Assembly (NCBI GenBank): GCA_046724665.1
Contig: JBKOWZ010000159.1
Coordinates: 1-16,499, forward strand
Origin: Actinocrinis sp046724665
Lineage (GTDB): Bacteria > Actinomycetota > Actinomycetes > Streptomycetales > Catenulisporaceae
Length of the DNA stretch: 16,499 bases
Reading direction: 5' to 3'
Positions within the stretch are counted from its first letter, which is position 1; each line of letters opens with the position of its first letter. This document shows, one piece after another, positions 1-8,785 of this stretch. A model generated the notes under the pieces. That model was not told the DNA's origin. It did no database searches and saw only the letters and a list, made by a program, of their open reading frames with translations. A program made the translations under genes and the position numbers.

Positions 1-1
1 G

Positions 2-1633
2 CACTTCACCGTGCCGCCGAACCAACCCGCCGCCGGCGGCGGCGTCACCGCCCTGGCGCGCCGGCCCGGGATCACCAACCCCGCCCTGGTCTCCAGCAAC
101 TGGGGCGGCTACGTCGTCAGCGGCAACGCCGGCACGGTCACGTCGGTGACCGCCAGCTGGGTCCAGCCGCGGATCGACTACTCGGTGCCCGGCTACGCCG
201 CGTCCTGGGTCGGGCTCGACGGGTTCAGCGCGCCCGGCGCGCCGGCCAACAACACGGTCGAGCAGATCGGCACGACCGCCGAGTCGGTCGGCGGGCAGCC
301 GTACTACTTCGCCTGGTACGAGATGTTCCCCGGAGCGGCCGTGCAGTTGCCCGACTCGCTGCAACCCGGGGACAACATGACCGCTTCGGTTACCTACGCC
401 AACGGCTCGTACACGCTCTATCTGCGCGACCAGACCGAGCGCTGGAGCGAGACCAGGACCTTCGCCGCGACGTACCAGAACTCCAGCGCGGAGATCATCA
501 TGGAGGCGCCGTCCAGCCAGGCCGGCGTACTCCCGCTCACCCAGTTCGGCTACACCGAGTTCTTCGGCAACTCGGTCAACGGCCGTCCGCTGAACGCGGC
601 GGACCCGCTGACCTGGGCCTTGACGCTCAACGACCCGAACGGCGGCGGCATCGCCGTCCCGGGCACCACCGATGCCCAAGGCAACTTCCCGATCACCTTC
701 GGCCCCACCAACACCTTCGGCGGCCATCCGCGGATCATCCACAACAGGCCGGTCCCGGTCGGCACGTACATTAACCTCTCGACGCCATCGCCGACCGGCG
801 GAACCGCGGCGACGTCGTACATGGGCCAGGCCTCGTTCTCCGACCCGGTGGTGACCTCGCTGCCCGGCGGAGGCTTCGAGGCCGCATATGAGGGCAGCAC
901 GCCGCCGGGGCCGCGGCTGATGGTGGCCGGCACCGCGTTCACCTTCAACACCCAGCTCGGCATGGCCCTGGGCACGAAACCGGCGATCGCCGCGGCCGCC
1001 GACGGCTCGTGGGAGGTGGCGTTCCAGGCCGACACCGGGCAGCTCTACAAGTTCACGCCGCAGCTCGGCGGGGTCCCGACGGGCTACTTCATGGCCGCGC
1101 GCACCAGCCCGAGCATCACCGCGCTGCGCGGCGGCGGCTTCGAGATCGCGTTCCAGGGCTCCGACGGCAACCTGTGGGAGATCGGCGACGCCGGGAACTC
1201 GGCTACCGGCCTGCCGATGGCCGGCGGCACCAGCCCGGCCATCGCCGCCCCGACCAGTGGCGGAACCGTCATCGCGTTCCAGGACCGTGCCGGGTACTAC
1301 TGCGACGTCAACCTCATCTTCGGCGTCTGCCCGAACACCAGGCCGATGGCCGCCGGCACCAGCCCCGGGATCACCGCGCTGCCCAGCGGCGGCTACGAGG
1401 CGGTGTTCCAGGCGAACACCGGCCTGCTGTGGGAGGTCGGGACCTACTACAACAACTTCAACACGGGGCTCGGCATGAAGGCCGGCACCAGCCCGTCGAT
1501 CACCGCCGCGCCGGACACGGTGTTCGAGGTCGCGTTCCAGGCGAACACCGGCGTGTTGTGGCTCCAGGACCTGGCCCGCGGCGGCCGCAGCCAGGGGGTC
1601 GGGGCGGGCGGCAGCCCCAGCATCGCGTACTGA
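2..1633 (+). CDS. Secreted G1-family (glutamic) peptidase with C-terminal propeller-like repeats, 5' partial
   Basis: The reading frame is open to the window edge, so the true start and signal peptide probably lie upstream; the GTG at 11 is only the first in-frame start visible. Counting from that GTG, residues 28-190 look like the scytalidoglutamic/aspergilloglutamic peptidase (eqolisin, G1) fold: SSNWGGYVV at 28-36, SWVGLDG at 65-71, a Gln in EQIGT (Q85) and a Glu in EIIMEAP (E165). Q85 and E165 sit where the catalytic Gln/Glu dyad is expected. From about residue 276 the protein is a run of repeats beginning near 276, 318, 361, 403, 446, 489 and 530, period about 43 residues, with the pattern AGTSPSIT..GG.EVAFQANTG.LW. 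This resembles a lectin-like beta-propeller whose last partial repeat closes the ring. Likely an exported acid protease with a binding domain. The family call is fairly firm; activity and binding target are inferred. Confidence 0.85.
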   Translation, partial: HFTVPPNQPAAGGGVTALARRPGITNPALVSSNWGGYVVSGNAGTVTSVTASWVQPRIDYSVPGYAASWVGLDGFSAPGAPANNTVEQIGTTAESVGGQPYYFAWYEMFPGAAVQLPDSLQPGDNMTASVTYANGSYTLYLRDQTERWSETRTFAATYQNSSAEIIMEAPSSQAGVLPLTQFGYTEFFGNSVNGRPLNAADPLTWALTLNDPNGGGIAVPGTTDAQGNFPITFGPTNTFGGHPRIIHNRPVPVGTYINLSTPSPTGGTAATSYMGQASFSDPVVTSLPGGGFEAAYEGSTPPGPRLMVAGTAFTFNTQLGMALGTKPAIAAAADGSWEVAFQADTGQLYKFTPQLGGVPTGYFMAARTSPSITALRGGGFEIAFQGSDGNLWEIGDAGNSATGLPMAGGTSPAIAAPTSGGTVIAFQDRAGYYCDVNLIFGVCPNTRPMAAGTSPGITALPSGGYEAVFQANTGLLWEVGTYYNNFNTGLGMKAGTSPSITAAPDTVFEVAFQANTGVLWLQDLARGGRSQGVGAGGSPSIAY

Positions 1634-1695
1634 GATCGTCTCGAGACATCGGGCACTGAGGTAGCGTCGGCGCAGCGCCGGCCTGCCGACGCGAA

Positions 1696-1728
1696 GGGGC
1701 GGGCGGGGTAAAAATCCCCGACCGCCCC
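1696..1728. terminator. Bidirectional hairpin terminator between convergent genes
   Basis: An inverted repeat with arms 1696-1708 and 1716-1728 pairs at 12 of 13 positions (one G/A mismatch) around an A-rich 7-nt loop (TAAAAAT). It lies between the convergent ends of the G1 peptidase and the GH12 endoglucanase, where a shared intrinsic terminator is expected. There is no long U-tract, which is usual for high-GC actinobacteria. Confidence 0.7.
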
Positions 1729-1772
1729 ACTCGTCCGCTTGTCGCAGAGTTCGGGTTCAGCGGCTCAGCGGC

Positions 1773-2906
1773 TCAGGACGCGCTCGCCGAGTAGTTGTTC
1801 ATGGTGAAGTTCTTCTGCACGTTGTCCGTGCCGCTGATCTCCCAGCCGTACTGGATGGTGGACAGCGTCGCGTTGGAGAAGTAGCCCTTCGTGTTCTGGA
1901 GGTACTTCAGCAGGTTGAGGATGTTGACCGTACCCGAGGTCTCGTTCGCGCTGCGGATGAACGAGTAGGTGGGGTTCGATCCGTTGTTGCCGGCGTAGAG
2001 CGTCCAGGTGTTGCCGTCGAGGGTGACGGTGCCCGCGGACGAGCCGAGCGGGCCGACGTTGCCGCTCACGTAGGTCCAGATCATCACCTCGATGCCGTTG
2101 CCGTTGAGCCAGACGTCGTACGCCGACTCCCAGTCGCCGCCGCTCGGGTTGGTCTCGTTGAAGCTGCTGGTGGCCGAGGTGAGCGAGTTGATCGCGATAC
2201 CGACGTTCTTGCTGATGTTCGGGTACGACTTGACGCCCGACGTGGCCGGCTGGGTGGAGAAGACGCCCCAGTTGGTGGCGGACTTCACCCACAGCGTCTG
2301 CGTGCCGTGGCCGCTGCCCCACTCGTCGTTGTAGATGGTGTAGCCGCCGATCGAGTACTGCGCCCACTGGCCCGAGTCCTGGTAGAGGTAGCCGCCCGAG
2401 CCGGTCGGCGTAGGCGTCGGGGTCGGCGTCGGCGAGTCCGACGCCACCGTGCCGGTGCAGACCGTGCCGTTGAGCGTGAACGACGTCGGGTTGCCCGGGT
2501 AGGTCGAGCCGGTGAAGGTGCCGTTGAACCCGATGCCGGCGCTGGCGTTCGTGCCGAGGCTGCCGTTGTACGAGGCGTTGGCCGCGGTCACCTTCTGGCC
2601 GGACTGGCTGAAGGTGGCGCTCCAGCCCTGGGAGACCGCCTCGGTTCCGGGCAGCGTGAACGCCAGCGTCCAGCCCGTGACCGGCGAACCCAGGTTGGTG
2701 ATGGAGATGTTCGCCGAGAAGCCGCCGGGCCAGGTGTTGACGGTGTACGAGACCCGGCATCCGCTCGCGGCGCTCGCGCTCTGGGCAAGGGTCAGGGCGG
2801 ATACCCCGGTGGTGACGAGCACGGCGGCGGTCGCGGCGGCGATCCGCCGGCGCCGGTAGGGCGTCGCGCCACCACGGCGTGCCGCGCGCCCGAAGAAACC
2901 TGACAT
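1773..2906 (-). CDS. Secreted endo-beta-1,4-glucanase: CBM2 plus GH12
   Basis: A 377-residue exported cellulase. Residues 1-47 form a long signal peptide (RRRRIAAA, hydrophobic stretch, ASA-A cleavage region). Residues 49-150 are a family 2 cellulose-binding module with exposed Trp residues and terminal cysteines C50 and C150 placed for the usual disulfide. Residues 151-172 are a Thr-Pro linker (PTPTPTPTPT). Residues 173-377 are a glycoside hydrolase family 12 domain. Its two catalytic glutamates can be placed as the nucleophile E273 in GIEVMIW and the acid/base E356 in YGWEISGT. The domain order CBM-linker-GH12 differs from many Streptomyces GH12 enzymes, which carry the module at the C-terminus. 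The frame stays open upstream to 3269, but the ATG at 2904-2906 gives the signal peptide and has AGGAGG and AGGGG Shine-Dalgarno sequences just upstream. LacI-type palindromes upstream suggest control by a sugar-responsive repressor. Confidence 0.93.
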   Translation of the reverse strand: MSGFFGRAARRGGATPYRRRRIAAATAAVLVTTGVSALTLAQSASAASGCRVSYTVNTWPGGFSANISITNLGSPVTGWTLAFTLPGTEAVSQGWSATFSQSGQKVTAANASYNGSLGTNASAGIGFNGTFTGSTYPGNPTSFTLNGTVCTGTVASDSPTPTPTPTPTGSGGYLYQDSGQWAQYSIGGYTIYNDEWGSGHGTQTLWVKSATNWGVFSTQPATSGVKSYPNISKNVGIAINSLTSATSSFNETNPSGGDWESAYDVWLNGNGIEVMIWTYVSGNVGPLGSSAGTVTLDGNTWTLYAGNNGSNPTYSFIRSANETSGTVNILNLLKYLQNTKGYFSNATLSTIQYGWEISGTDNVQKNFTMNNYSASAS

Positions 2907-2936
2907 CGTGTGCTGCCCCTTCCTCCTGAGTGAGGC

Positions 2937-2952
2937 TTCGAAGCGCTTCGAA
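2937..2952. promoter_or_regulatory. 16-bp perfect palindrome, probable LacI-family operator for the endoglucanase
   Basis: TTCGAAGCGCTTCGAA is its own reverse complement, with the central CG typical of LacI-family operators. It lies 31 bp upstream of the GH12 start codon, just beyond the ribosome site, a good place for a roadblock or promoter-blocking repressor. It resembles the role, though not the exact sequence, of CebR/CelR boxes (TGGGAGCGCTCCCA) that control cellulase genes in actinobacteria. Confidence 0.65.
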
Positions 2953-3044
2953 ACTTCACAGCCGGGATACCGGAGCCGCCCTCGACTGTCCAGCGAGAGG
3001 AAATCGGTTTGACGGGGCGCACTGGACATGCTGACAAAGCCAAT

Positions 3045-3050
3045 GGTCAA
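3045..3050 (-). promoter_or_regulatory. Possible -35 element (TTGACC) for the endoglucanase
   Basis: On the minus strand TTGACC lies about 140 bp upstream of the GH12 start, between the two AAGCGCTT sites. No convincing -10 hexamer follows at 17-18 bp (GTCCAG), so this is weak. Confidence 0.2.
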
Positions 3051-3098
3051 CCCGCGATTCGGCGGCGCCGCCGCGCCCGATCGGCCTTGTCGAAATGT

Positions 3099-3114
3099 AA
3101 GCAAGCGCTTCGAT
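3099..3114. promoter_or_regulatory. Second, weaker copy of the endoglucanase operator core
   Basis: This site carries the same AAGCGCTT palindromic core (3103-3110) followed by CGAT, matching the right half of the perfect operator at 2937 but with a diverged left arm. It is about 162 bp further upstream, so two-site binding with looping is possible. Confidence 0.4.
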
Positions 3115-3129
3115 GACCTCGTTGAGGCG

Positions 3130-3167
3130 CCGTGGTCCCGCCGTCTTCCGGCGGGGCGGGACCACGG
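3130..3167 (-). terminator. Hairpin terminator downstream of the lectin gene
   Basis: A perfect 13-bp stem (CCGTGGTCCCGCC at 3130-3142 with its complement at 3155-3167) encloses a 12-nt loop. It starts about 17 bp after the lectin stop codon and separates that gene from the endoglucanase promoter region. Confidence 0.75.
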
Positions 3168-3183
3168 TCGGCACGCGTCGGCT

Positions 3184-3687
3184 TCAGCCGGTCCACACCT
3201 GTGTGTCGCCGCCGTAGCAGTCCCACTGGACGAGGTTTGTGCCGTTCGTCGTGCTCCACTGGGCGTCAAGGCACTTGCCGCTGTCCACGTTCACGATCTC
3301 CCAGCCGCTGCCGACCGACCGCACGAACCACTCCTGCGTGGCGCCGCCGTAACAGTCCCACTGGTGCATGACCTGGCCGTTGGCGTGGCTCCAGACCGCG
3401 TCGAGGCACTTGCCGCTATCGACGTTGACGATCTCCTCGCCGTTCCAGTACCACAGCTGCGTGGCTCCGCCGTAGCAGTCCCACTGATGGATGTCGGTCC
3501 CGTTCGTGTGGCTCCAGACCGCGTCCATGCACTTGCCGCTCTGCACGCTGCGGAAGTAGCCGCCCGAGGCCGCGTGAGCGCTGACGGCCGGAAGCGCCGG
3601 CAACGCGAGCGCGGCCGTCAGTACGACGGCCAGCGCCCGCAGACGTCGGCCGTGCCGGTGTATGAGTCCTGAAATGGGTGTTCGCAC
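3184..3687 (-). CDS. Small secreted ricin B-type lectin (CBM13 beta-trefoil)
   Basis: A 167-residue protein with a signal peptide (residues 1 to about 40: Arg-rich start, AVVLTAALALPALP core, AHA-A cleavage region). A single beta-trefoil follows, made of three repeats at about 41-80, 81-120 and 128-166. Each repeat has SGKC(L/M)DA.WS, NGT or NGQ, QWDCYGG and ends in the QxW signature (QLW, QEW, QVW). It has no catalytic domain, so it should act outside the cell as a carbohydrate-binding protein, perhaps xylan- or galactose-type; the ligand is not readable. The GTG start at 3685-3687 is supported by GGAGGC about 8 nt upstream. It lies between a cellulase and a cation exporter with its own terminator, so it is probably monocistronic. 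Confidence 0.88.
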   Translation of the reverse strand: MRTPISGLIHRHGRRLRALAVVLTAALALPALPAVSAHAASGGYFRSVQSGKCMDAVWSHTNGTDIHQWDCYGGATQLWYWNGEEIVNVDSGKCLDAVWSHANGQVMHQWDCYGGATQEWFVRSVGSGWEIVNVDSGKCLDAQWSTTNGTNLVQWDCYGGDTQVWTG

Positions 3688-3787
3688 GAGTGCGCCTCCG
3701 TGTCCCGAGGTCGTCCTGGCGATGAGCTCGTGCCCGAGTCTCGCCGCCCGCTCTGGACGTCCTCTGTACGCTTCAGCGCACCCTGCG

Positions 3788-4756
3788 TCAGGCCTCTCGC
3801 GGCGGCAGATCTGCGCCGCTGCCCGCGTGGGTCGGCTCGGGCTCGGCGTCGCGCCGGATGTCAGGCTCGAGGTAGATCACGGTCGCGATCGGAACCGTCG
3901 CGCGCACCCGCGCCTCCGCCGCGTCGATGGCGCGGGCCACCTGCGCGGCGCTGTCGCCGCTCCCGACCCCGATCTTCGCCGCCACCAGCAGCTCGTCCGG
4001 GCCGAGGTGCATGGTGCGCATGTGGATCACCGAGGTGACCACGTGGCCGTCCACCAGCGCGTCGCGGATCCGGCTCACCTGCGGGGCGCTGGCGCCCTCG
4101 CCGAGCAGCAGGCTCTTCGTCTCGACCCCGAGCACCACCGCCGCGCCGGCCAGCAGCAGGCCGATCGCCATGGTCGCGATCCCGTCCCACACGCCGTCGT
4201 GCGTGACCGCGGTCAGCACGACGCCGAACAGCGCGAGCAGCAGGCCTATCAGCGCGCCGAGATCCTCGAGCAGCACGACCGGCAGCTCCGGCGCCTTGGC
4301 GTGCCGGATGAAGCCGATCCACGAGTGCTTGCCGCGCACCGCCCTCGCCTCGGTGATCGCGGTGCGGAACGAGAAGGACTCGGCGATCACCGCGAACGCG
4401 AGCACGCCGAGCGGCCAGGCCGCGTTCTCCAGCTCGTGCGGGCTCTTGATCTTCTCGTAGCCCTCGTAGAGGGCGAACAGGCCGCCGAGGCTGAACAGCA
4501 CGACCGCGACGAGGAACCCGTACACGTACCGCTCGCGGCCGTATCCGAACGGGTGCTGGTCGGTCGCCTCGCGCCGCGACTTCCTGCCGCCGACCAGCAG
4601 CAGGACCTGGTTTCCGCAGTCGGCCAGCGAGTGGATGCCCTCAGCCAGCATGGAGGAGGACCCGCTGAAGGCGAACGCCACCAGCTTCGACACGGCGATC
4701 GCCACGTTGGCACCCAGCGCCGCCACCACCGCCCGCGCGCCACCGCCGGTACTCAT
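3788..4756 (-). CDS. Cation diffusion facilitator (CDF) transporter, ZnT9-like subgroup
   Basis: A 322-residue membrane protein of the CDF family, which exports Zn2+ or related divalent cations in exchange for protons. The N-terminal half holds the membrane helices; the C-terminal part (about 225-300) is the cytoplasmic ferredoxin-like CDF domain. The helix-2 metal site is HSLAD (H42, D46). The helix-5 site is LLEDLGA (E164, D165), unlike the HxxxD of bacterial YiiP/CzcD, and with HPFGYGRERY (68-77) it points to the SLC30A9/ZnT9-like branch. DGIATMAIG (D191 on) is helix 6. The ATG at 4754-4756 has only a modest GGGGTG ribosome site. A short palindrome lies 27 bp upstream. Its neighbours upstream are the remains of a zinc-uptake operon, which fits a metal-homeostasis locus. 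The metal is inferred. Confidence 0.88.
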   Translation of the reverse strand: MSTGGGARAVVAALGANVAIAVSKLVAFAFSGSSSMLAEGIHSLADCGNQVLLLVGGRKSRREATDQHPFGYGRERYVYGFLVAVVLFSLGGLFALYEGYEKIKSPHELENAAWPLGVLAFAVIAESFSFRTAITEARAVRGKHSWIGFIRHAKAPELPVVLLEDLGALIGLLLALFGVVLTAVTHDGVWDGIATMAIGLLLAGAAVVLGVETKSLLLGEGASAPQVSRIRDALVDGHVVTSVIHMRTMHLGPDELLVAAKIGVGSGDSAAQVARAIDAAEARVRATVPIATVIYLEPDIRRDAEPEPTHAGSGADLPPREA

Positions 4757-4782
4757 CCGCGAATTTCACCCCGTCTGATCAT

Positions 4783-4798
4783 CGGATCACCTGATCCG
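4783..4798. promoter_or_regulatory. 16-bp inverted repeat upstream of the CDF gene
   Basis: CGGATCA-CC-TGATCCG is a perfect 7-bp inverted repeat with a 2-nt centre, ending 27 bp before the CDF start codon. The position suits a repressor or metal-sensor operator. The loop is too short for a stable RNA hairpin, so a DNA-binding site is more likely than a terminator. The regulator is unknown. Confidence 0.35.
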
Positions 4799-4805
4799 GA
4801 AGGCC

Positions 4806-4957
4806 CTACGCGTTGTCAGGCTGCACCCTATCGTTGCCTGACACCACGCGTGTCCACCCCAGGACGAGGGCGTAGCAGCCTGCCGCGACCGCGATGATGG
4901 CGAAGCTGGCCGGGATGCGCGGTGCGTAGTAGGCCCGGAGAATCCGGTGCTACCCAT
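4806..4957 (-). pseudogene. Remnant of a zinc/manganese ABC transporter permease (ABC-3 family)
   Basis: The ATG at 4955-4957 overlaps the ATPase stop codon (TGATG), exactly as expected for a co-translated permease, but that frame encodes no membrane helix. In another frame, from about 4934 to the TAG at 4806, about 42 codons read like a permease C-terminus: AYYAPRIPASFAIIAVAAGC followed by YALVLGWTRV. The core of roughly 240 residues is missing and the two ends are out of frame. This is best explained as an internally deleted znuB-like gene. The identification rests on a short tail, so it is tentative. Confidence 0.5.
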
Positions 4958-5745
4958 CAGATCCCGCTCGCCCCGGTCGCGGCGTGCCGGTCGGAGTGCA
5001 TCGCAGGCGCCTCCGGACCGCCGACCACCACGAGTCGGCCGTCCGAGCTGCGCAGGACCTCCACCGGCGTGCGGTACAGCGCGGTGAGCGTCTCGGTGGT
5101 GATGACCTGCTCCGGCGTGCCGGACGCGGCGCCGCCGGAGGCTATGTACACGACCCGGTCCAGGTACGACAGGATCGGGTTCACGTCGTGCGCGACCATC
5201 ACCACCGCCACGCCGGCCTCCCGGCAGATCCGGTGGATCAGCGCCGCGACCGAGGCCTGGTTCGGCAGGTCGAGCGAGTCCAGCGGCTCGTCGAGCAGCA
5301 GCAGGCGTGGACGCCGGACCAGTGCCTGGGCGATCAGCAGCCGCTGCTGCTCGCCGCCGGAGCACTCGCCGATCGGCCGGTGCGCGTACGCGGAGGCGCC
5401 GACCAGCCTGATCGCCTCGCGTACGCGCTCGTCGGCGTCGCGGCGGCGGGCGCTGCGGCGCTTGGCGAAGGGGAGCGGGAGCGGGAACGGCACGCCCCAC
5501 CGGTCGCCGTCCAGCCCCAGGCGCACGATGTCGATGCCGCGGATACGCAGCGAGGCGTCGAAGCTGCGGCGCTGCGGAAGGTAGCCGATCTGCGTGCCGG
5601 CGCTGCCCGGCGCCCGCCCCAGCACCCTCGCCGTGCCCTCGGCCGTGGGCAGCACGCCGAGCAACAGCTTGATGAGCGTGGACTTGCCGACGCCGTTCGG
5701 GCCGAGCACGGCGACGAACTCGCCCGCGCCGACGGTGAGATCCAC
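4957..5745 (-). CDS. Zinc/manganese-type ABC transporter ATPase (ZnuC-like), probably frameshifted
   Basis: The readable frame from the GTG at 5745 gives 262 residues of an ABC ATPase of the metal-uptake (Znu/Mnt/Tro) branch: Walker A GPNGVGKST (15-23), GYLPQRR Q-loop (54-60), signature CSGGEQQ (128-134), Walker B LLLLDEP (148-154) and the switch His in VAHDVNP (H186). The signature Cys in place of Leu is a mild oddity. Translation probably does not start at 5745: there is no ribosome site and the first beta strand would be missing. The family N-terminus continues in this frame as GAAAAVGGRTLWRG up to a TGA at 5794-5796, then in the +1-related frame up to an ATG at 5890. One extra base in the GC run near 5775-5792 explains this. 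It could be a true mutation or a sequencing error. The genes on both sides are fragments, so it may have no working partner. Confidence 0.75.
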   Translation of the reverse strand: MDLTVGAGEFVAVLGPNGVGKSTLIKLLLGVLPTAEGTARVLGRAPGSAGTQIGYLPQRRSFDASLRIRGIDIVRLGLDGDRWGVPFPLPLPFAKRRSARRRDADERVREAIRLVGASAYAHRPIGECSGGEQQRLLIAQALVRRPRLLLLDEPLDSLDLPNQASVAALIHRICREAGVAVVMVAHDVNPILSYLDRVVYIASGGAASGTPEQVITTETLTALYRTPVEVLRSSDGRLVVVGGPEAPAMHSDRHAATGASGI

Positions 5746-5890
5746 ACCGCGCCAAAGCGTGCGCCCGCCGACCGCCGCCGCCGCGCCGCGCGATCACCTC
5801 GCTGACGCCGGTGCCGACCCTGCTGCTGTCAACACCGCCGATACCGACACCGACGTCGGTTCCAGCTTCGGTCTGCTGGCCGGTTCCCAT
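5746..5890 (-). pseudogene. Out-of-frame N-terminal part of the metal ABC ATPase gene
   Basis: From the ATG at 5888-5890 a frame encodes a Gly/Thr/Val-rich leader (starting MGTGQQTEAG, ending GVSEVIAR), the kind of low-complexity extension often seen before actinobacterial metal ABC ATPases. It then leaves register with the ATPase frame. The ATG lies 11 nt after the stop of the binding-protein fragment, consistent with an operon. Joined by a one-base correction, this leader and the downstream frame give a complete ATPase of about 310 residues. Confidence 0.55.
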
Positions 5891-5901
5891 CGTCGCCACC
5901 G

Positions 5902-6123
5902 TCACCTTTCCGTAGCCTGCGCGAGCGCGTTCGGCAAGCCCTGCAACTGCGTGGCCTGCCAGTGCTCGAACGTGTCCGACATAGGGGAGAGGGCCTCGGT
6001 GGCTGCGACGACCGGGACTCCAGCGGCCCTGGCCTCGGCGACCTGAAGGGTGATGTCCGGTGTCGAGTTCGGCGAGTTGTACACGTACACCTTGGCCGCC
6101 CCGCTCTTGACCTGCCGCCACAC
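5902..6123 (-). pseudogene. C-terminal fragment of a metal ABC transporter solute-binding protein (ZnuA-like)
   Basis: About 73 codons match the last domain of metal-binding ABC lipoproteins: QVKSGAAKVYVYNSPNSTPD, then an A...AGVPVVAATEALSP stretch, then a TFEHWQATQLQ tail. The usual form in intact proteins is roughly KVLVYNSQ...GIPVV.ITET...TFQDWQ..QL. The signal peptide, the N-terminal lobe and its metal-binding His residues are gone. A GTG at 6121-6123 is preceded by a good GAGGAG ribosome site and, further up, by two Zur-box-like sequences. The deletion therefore seems to run from the start codon into the middle of the gene, leaving the control region joined to the tail. A short peptide may still be made, but it cannot be a lipoprotein or bind zinc as the family does. 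Confidence 0.7.
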
Positions 6124-6143
6124 CGTGCACTCCTCGGGCGAAG

Positions 6144-6158
6144 ATGAACATCGTTTCC
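6144..6158 (-). promoter_or_regulatory. Zur-box-like site 1
   Basis: On the minus strand TGGAAACGATGTTCA is imperfectly palindromic. It matches 13 of 15 positions of the actinobacterial Zur motif as I recall it (TGAAAACGATTTTCA). It lies about 20 bp upstream of the GTG of the ZnuA-like fragment, overlapping where a promoter or ribosome region would be. The consensus is from memory, not a search. Confidence 0.5.
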
Positions 6159-6169
6159 AGAAGCAGGAT

Positions 6170-6184
6170 ATGAAAATCGTTTCC
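6170..6184 (-). promoter_or_regulatory. Zur-box-like site 2
   Basis: On the minus strand GGAAACGATTTTCAT, read with one more base as CGGAAACGATTTTCA, also matches 13 of 15 positions of the recalled Zur motif. It is offset from site 1 by 26 bp, so the two form a tandem pair sharing GAAACGAT.TTCAT. The pair lies between the divergent ZnuA-like fragment and pepN, 89 bp before the pepN start. Confidence 0.55.
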
Positions 6185-6272
6185 GATAAGCAAGGCCGCC
6201 GGCAAAACTCGCTCGCCCTGTGGGCGGCAGCCCGTAGGCTGGCCTGATCGGTGAAATCGGTCAGGAGGACGC

Positions 6273-8753
<2,481 letters not shown>

Positions 8754-8785
8754 GTCTCAACCCTTCCAGTCGGCCCTGCCTTCGG

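Noticed and set aside
2907..3269. Extension of the endoglucanase frame upstream to 3269
   Set aside because: It would bury the signal peptide, cross the operator palindromes and the lectin terminator, and ignore the strong ribosome site before the ATG at 2906.
3241..3560. Tandem DNA repeats as a possible mobile or structural repeat
   Set aside because: The similarity is fully explained by the three beta-trefoil repeats of the lectin gene.
5775..5796. Programmed frameshifting as the explanation of the ABC ATPase frame break
   Set aside because: No slippery heptamer or pseudoknot pattern typical of programmed shifts is seen; a simple indel in a GC repeat, in an operon with two other broken genes, is more economical.
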